In this document: piece after piece, positions 62,401 through 64,000 of the stretch | Layout of the letters: each line of letters begins with the position of its first letter | Numbering within the stretch: the stretch's first letter is position 1 | Source: Desulfonema magnum | GTDB taxonomy: Bacteria; Desulfobacterota; Desulfobacteria; Desulfobacterales; 4be13 | DNA: 64,000 nucleotides | Assembly: GCF_017377395.1 (NCBI RefSeq) | Contig: NZ_CP061800.1 | Location: 3,038,001-3,102,000, forward strand | Direction: 5' to 3' | Position numbers and translations under genes: made by a program | Notes under the pieces: model-generated | What the model saw: only the letters and a program-made list of their open reading frames with translations | Database searches by the model: none | What the model was told of the DNA's origin: nothing

Positions 62401-63550
62401 AGAAATTGTGATCCGGGGCACCTCAAATCTCAAATATGCAGAAGATACGTTTACCATCACAGTCAGTTTGGTGAGTGATCCGCCCACGGTGGCAAACCCC
62501 ATAGAAGATGTGGAAGCGGATGAGGACGGGCCAAATACGATAATAGACCTGAGTAACGTATTTACAGATGTTGACAGTGAGGATGACGCGATTAGCAAAT
62601 CTGTTCTTCCGATCAGTAATTTCAGTCTGGTTACGGCAACAATTGACGGAAACACGCTGACATTGGATTACCAGAAAGACCAGTACGGCAGCGCGGATAT
62701 TGTGATTGAAGGATCCTCAAAAGGTCTGACAGTCAAAGATATATTCACTGTGACAGTGAATCCAACAGATGATCCGCCGGTGATCGCGAATCCGATAAAG
62801 GATATGGTGGTCAATGATCATGAAGGAACCACTTCCGTCTCTTTATACACCGTATTTACGGACATTGATAACGAAGATTTGTTAATTGAGAAATCTGTGT
62901 TGTCAAACAGCAGGCCCTCCCTGGTCTCCGCAAGCATCATCGGCAACACACTCACACTGGATTATCAGGAGAATCAGATCGGCACAGCGGTCATTAGCAT
63001 TCAGGCCACATCCAATGAAAAAACAGTAACTGATACCTTCACGGTAACGATCAGGGCCATAAGAGCGACAGGTTTTGACAAGGTCATAAACAAAAAACCT
63101 CCTCTCACTTTTTCCGGGACCGACTTCAGCAGACAGTTCACCGGAGACACACTGAACAACGTCAGAATTACGTCATTGCCTGCCAACGGAACACTGAAAC
63201 TGAGCGCCAGTAATGTAAAAGCAGGTCAGCAAATTCCTGTCAGCGATTTGGACAATCTGACCTACTATCCCAATGCCGGCTATTATGGCCAGGACAGTTT
63301 CAGATGGAACGGAAGCAATGATGTTGGCTATGCGCCCGAGGACGCATGGGTCAGTCTTACGGTCACGATTGATGCCGGGGATGTGGATTATAACGGGAGT
63401 GTTGATCTGAGGGATGCTGTTCTTGCCCTACAGATTATGACAGGTTTTACAACAGGGGATGTCTATATGGGGGCAGATATAAACGCCGATAAAAGGATCG
63501 GAACGGAAGATGTGATTCAGATTCTCCTTTATATAATTTCAAATTCCTGA
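59495..63550 (+). CDS. Secreted beta-helix protein with cadherin-like repeats and dockerin-like C-terminus
   Basis: 1351 residues from ATG 59495 (AAGGGGAAC upstream). The signal peptide is KKKQHIRIAKSFIFVCG, then a hydrophobic core ending near CA-ATITV. Residues 45-500 form a right-handed beta-helix with many GGGIYV/NSxVTLENxTVSGN repeats (GGSGAGICIYNG, GGGIYVGNST). Around 520-560 lies a choice-of-anchor-Q type segment (GGPTQTHGLQSGSPAIDAG, RCDMGAFEY). A second helix block (NGGGIYNNAGSPVLTNCIFNGN) reaches ~850. Three cadherin-like repeats (DPPTVANPIEDVEADEDGPN) follow, and a dockerin-type end with two calcium loops (GDVDYNGSVDLRDAVLALQI, GADINADKRIGTEDVIQILL). Probably extracellular, a polysaccharide-binding or adhesive protein. 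Confidence 0.9.
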   Translation: MKKKQHIRIAKSFIFVCGLAFLLSGLLNVMSVPLICAATITVANGNDSGAGSLRQAIAEAAPGDIINFNVGTVTLTSEQLTLNKNVTIDGSTGEVIIQRSSQPDTPDFRIFYINSGVTAQLKQIKVTNGKLSDGSDGGGIYADTAAVVLKNTTVTGNMVCNKNFNSDTGNYGANGAGIYVNSGTITLENTTVSSNTTGYEDTENTYYGGNGSGIYVNDGAVMLKNSAVTGNTTSKGNFNGGDSYDGGNGGGIYVDSAGVVTLENSAVTGNATGHGNYNRSSGDGGDGGGIYVNSQSAVMLENTTVSGNVTGRDSGYGGDGDGGSGAGICIYNGTVFLKNSVVSGNVTGDGGEIESDRGGGEGAGIYVNNGTATLKNSTVSGNITGNSAGNGGGIYVGNSTVTLENATVTANTGSMGGGLYILSQNHNVTLRNTILAGNTASDVRGPDCYGPLTSEDYNLIGNRSGCTAIFQENDLAGTSASPTDPKLASLANNGGPTQTHGLQSGSPAIDAGSCYDMAGNPAESDQRGYYRSGTRCDMGAFEYQGLSLKRIFVKPDALETGKGDSWNNAARLQDALAQADAKEIWVAAGTYTPDSGTGFQLRSGVAVYGGFDGTETFPDERDWETNLTTLRGNGSYAVTGSGVNNTAILDGFTVTSGVAGGIYNDAGSPTVTRCIFTGNTGTNGGGMFNNSSSPVMTHCVFSENSATNGGGIYNNAGSPVLTNCIFNGNTATNGGGIYNDASSPVLTNCIFNGNSATSYGGGMCNNTRSPRVANCTFYGNTASGGSGIYNISASPVITNSILWGNTGQIGNSSSSPGVTYSLVYDENPETVYPGTGNKNGDPLFADSAEGNFHLKPGSPAIDAGAGCSTPDMDGVTRPQAVHENACDMGAFEFTDQPPSVTSEIRDRIAFEDDPYIAIELTHVFTDPDNDPVTKSVVSNSNPDLLTAIISEDNNDILILDLLENQSGEAEIVIRGTSNLKYAEDTFTITVSLVSDPPTVANPIEDVEADEDGPNTIIDLSNVFTDVDSEDDAISKSVLPISNFSLVTATIDGNTLTLDYQKDQYGSADIVIEGSSKGLTVKDIFTVTVNPTDDPPVIANPIKDMVVNDHEGTTSVSLYTVFTDIDNEDLLIEKSVLSNSRPSLVSASIIGNTLTLDYQENQIGTAVISIQATSNEKTVTDTFTVTIRAIRATGFDKVINKKPPLTFSGTDFSRQFTGDTLNNVRITSLPANGTLKLSASNVKAGQQIPVSDLDNLTYYPNAGYYGQDSFRWNGSNDVGYAPEDAWVSLTVTIDAGDVDYNGSVDLRDAVLALQIMTGFTTGDVYMGADINADKRIGTEDVIQILLYIISNS

Positions 63551-63632
63551 CACTGACTGCCGCAATCTGAAAGCATGTGAAAATAAAATTTTCGCACGCG
63601 TTTGTTCAGATAAAAAATTCAGGGTGGTGACA

Positions 63633-64000
63633 ATGACAAAAAAAACAGTTTTTATAAATAACGACGGAATGGCCAGATTTGAATGTCCGAATTGCAAAAT
63701 TACCGTTGTCGCAGATGTTTCTCAGTACAGAAACATTGACAAGGCCGTTAAAATAAAATGCCACTGTAAAACCTGCGGGCATTATCATAGCGTGCTTCTG
63801 GAAAGAAGACAGCATTACCGGAAAAAAGTCAATATCCCCGGACTGTACAGGTGGAATCAGGAAAAAATTAAAAGGCCGATGACCGTAAAAAACCTCTCCC
63901 GCTCGGGTCTGGGATTCCAACCGGAAATACAAAAAAAATTAAAAATCGGTGACCTGCTGTTCGTGGAGTTTCATTTGGATAACACATTGATCAAAAAAAA
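63633..64000 (+). CDS. PilZ-like protein with N-terminal zinc ribbon (cut by window end)
   Basis: Starts ATG 63633 after a GGTGGTGAC site. Residues 16-55 hold two CxxC pairs (FECPNCKITVV, KCHCKTCGHYH). Then come RRQHYRKKVNIPGLYRWNQEK and VKNLSRSGLGFQPE, which fit the RxxxR and D/NxSxxG motifs of PilZ domains that bind cyclic di-GMP. The remaining part lies outside the window. It may control motility or matrix production; this is inference. Confidence 0.7.
   Translation, partial: MTKKTVFINNDGMARFECPNCKITVVADVSQYRNIDKAVKIKCHCKTCGHYHSVLLERRQHYRKKVNIPGLYRWNQEKIKRPMTVKNLSRSGLGFQPEIQKKLKIGDLLFVEFHLDNTLIKK

Overview
The window looks like a piece of a large, repeat-rich genome of a Gram-negative bacterium. 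The best guess is a sulfate-reducing Desulfobacterota of the Desulfonema type. That is an inference from the mix of genes (beta-type DAHP synthase next to aroB, an MMPL/RND exporter, a beta-helix protein with a dockerin-like end, many toxin-antitoxin modules, IS-derived small repeats). No rRNA or other taxonomic marker is present, and no tRNA was recognised.

Layout. (1) 1-9.4 kb is a gene graveyard: a 5'-truncated ISAzo13 transposase, a nucleotidyltransferase gene split by a MITE, and one nearly intact deoxyhypusine-synthase-like gene followed by a phosphoribosyltransferase and a broken SIS-domain gene. At least three further fragments of the same cluster are scattered between small toxin-antitoxin genes (RelE/ParE type and two TumE-like loci). 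(2) 9.4-36.2 kb is a long plus-strand surface-glycan island. It starts with a tightly overlapping set for CMP-pseudaminic acid (pseC, an aldo/keto reductase, a cytidylyltransferase-aminotransferase fusion, pseI, pseG, pseB; pseH lies further on). It continues with radical SAM proteins, methyltransferases, glycosyltransferases, a WbqC-like protein and two very large multidomain proteins (1555 and 1306 residues). YefM/YoeB and VapBC modules are embedded. (3) 36.2-46.7 kb is a repeat and transposon region: truncated UDP-glucuronate-decarboxylase copies, two IS200-type transposase genes bracketed by arrays of about 50-bp palindromic units that point in opposite directions on the two sides, several MITEs (some nested, with clear target-site duplications), an ISAzo13 element split by an IS4-family element, and an orphan phage prohead protease. 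(4) 46.7-49.3 kb is a two-component system on the minus strand. (5) 49.9-54.4 kb holds a Trp-codon-rich leader peptide with hairpin and terminators, an IS110-family element, then aroF and aroB. (6) 54.4-64 kb holds a nested MITE, an MMPL/RND exporter, an alpha/beta hydrolase, a large secreted beta-helix protein and the start of a PilZ-type protein.

How the parts work together. PseB, PseC, PseH, PseG, PseI and the PseF-like domain form a complete route from UDP-GlcNAc to CMP-pseudaminic acid or a derivative. The neighbouring glycosyltransferases, methyltransferases and SPASM radical SAM proteins probably assemble and decorate a surface glycan or glycoprotein; the final product cannot be read from sequence. 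The aroF-aroB pair feeds the shikimate pathway, and the Trp-rich leader upstream suggests that it was, or still is, controlled by attenuation.

All calls come from reading the sequence. No database search, folding program or alignment program was run, so family names rest on recognised motifs and remembered family features.
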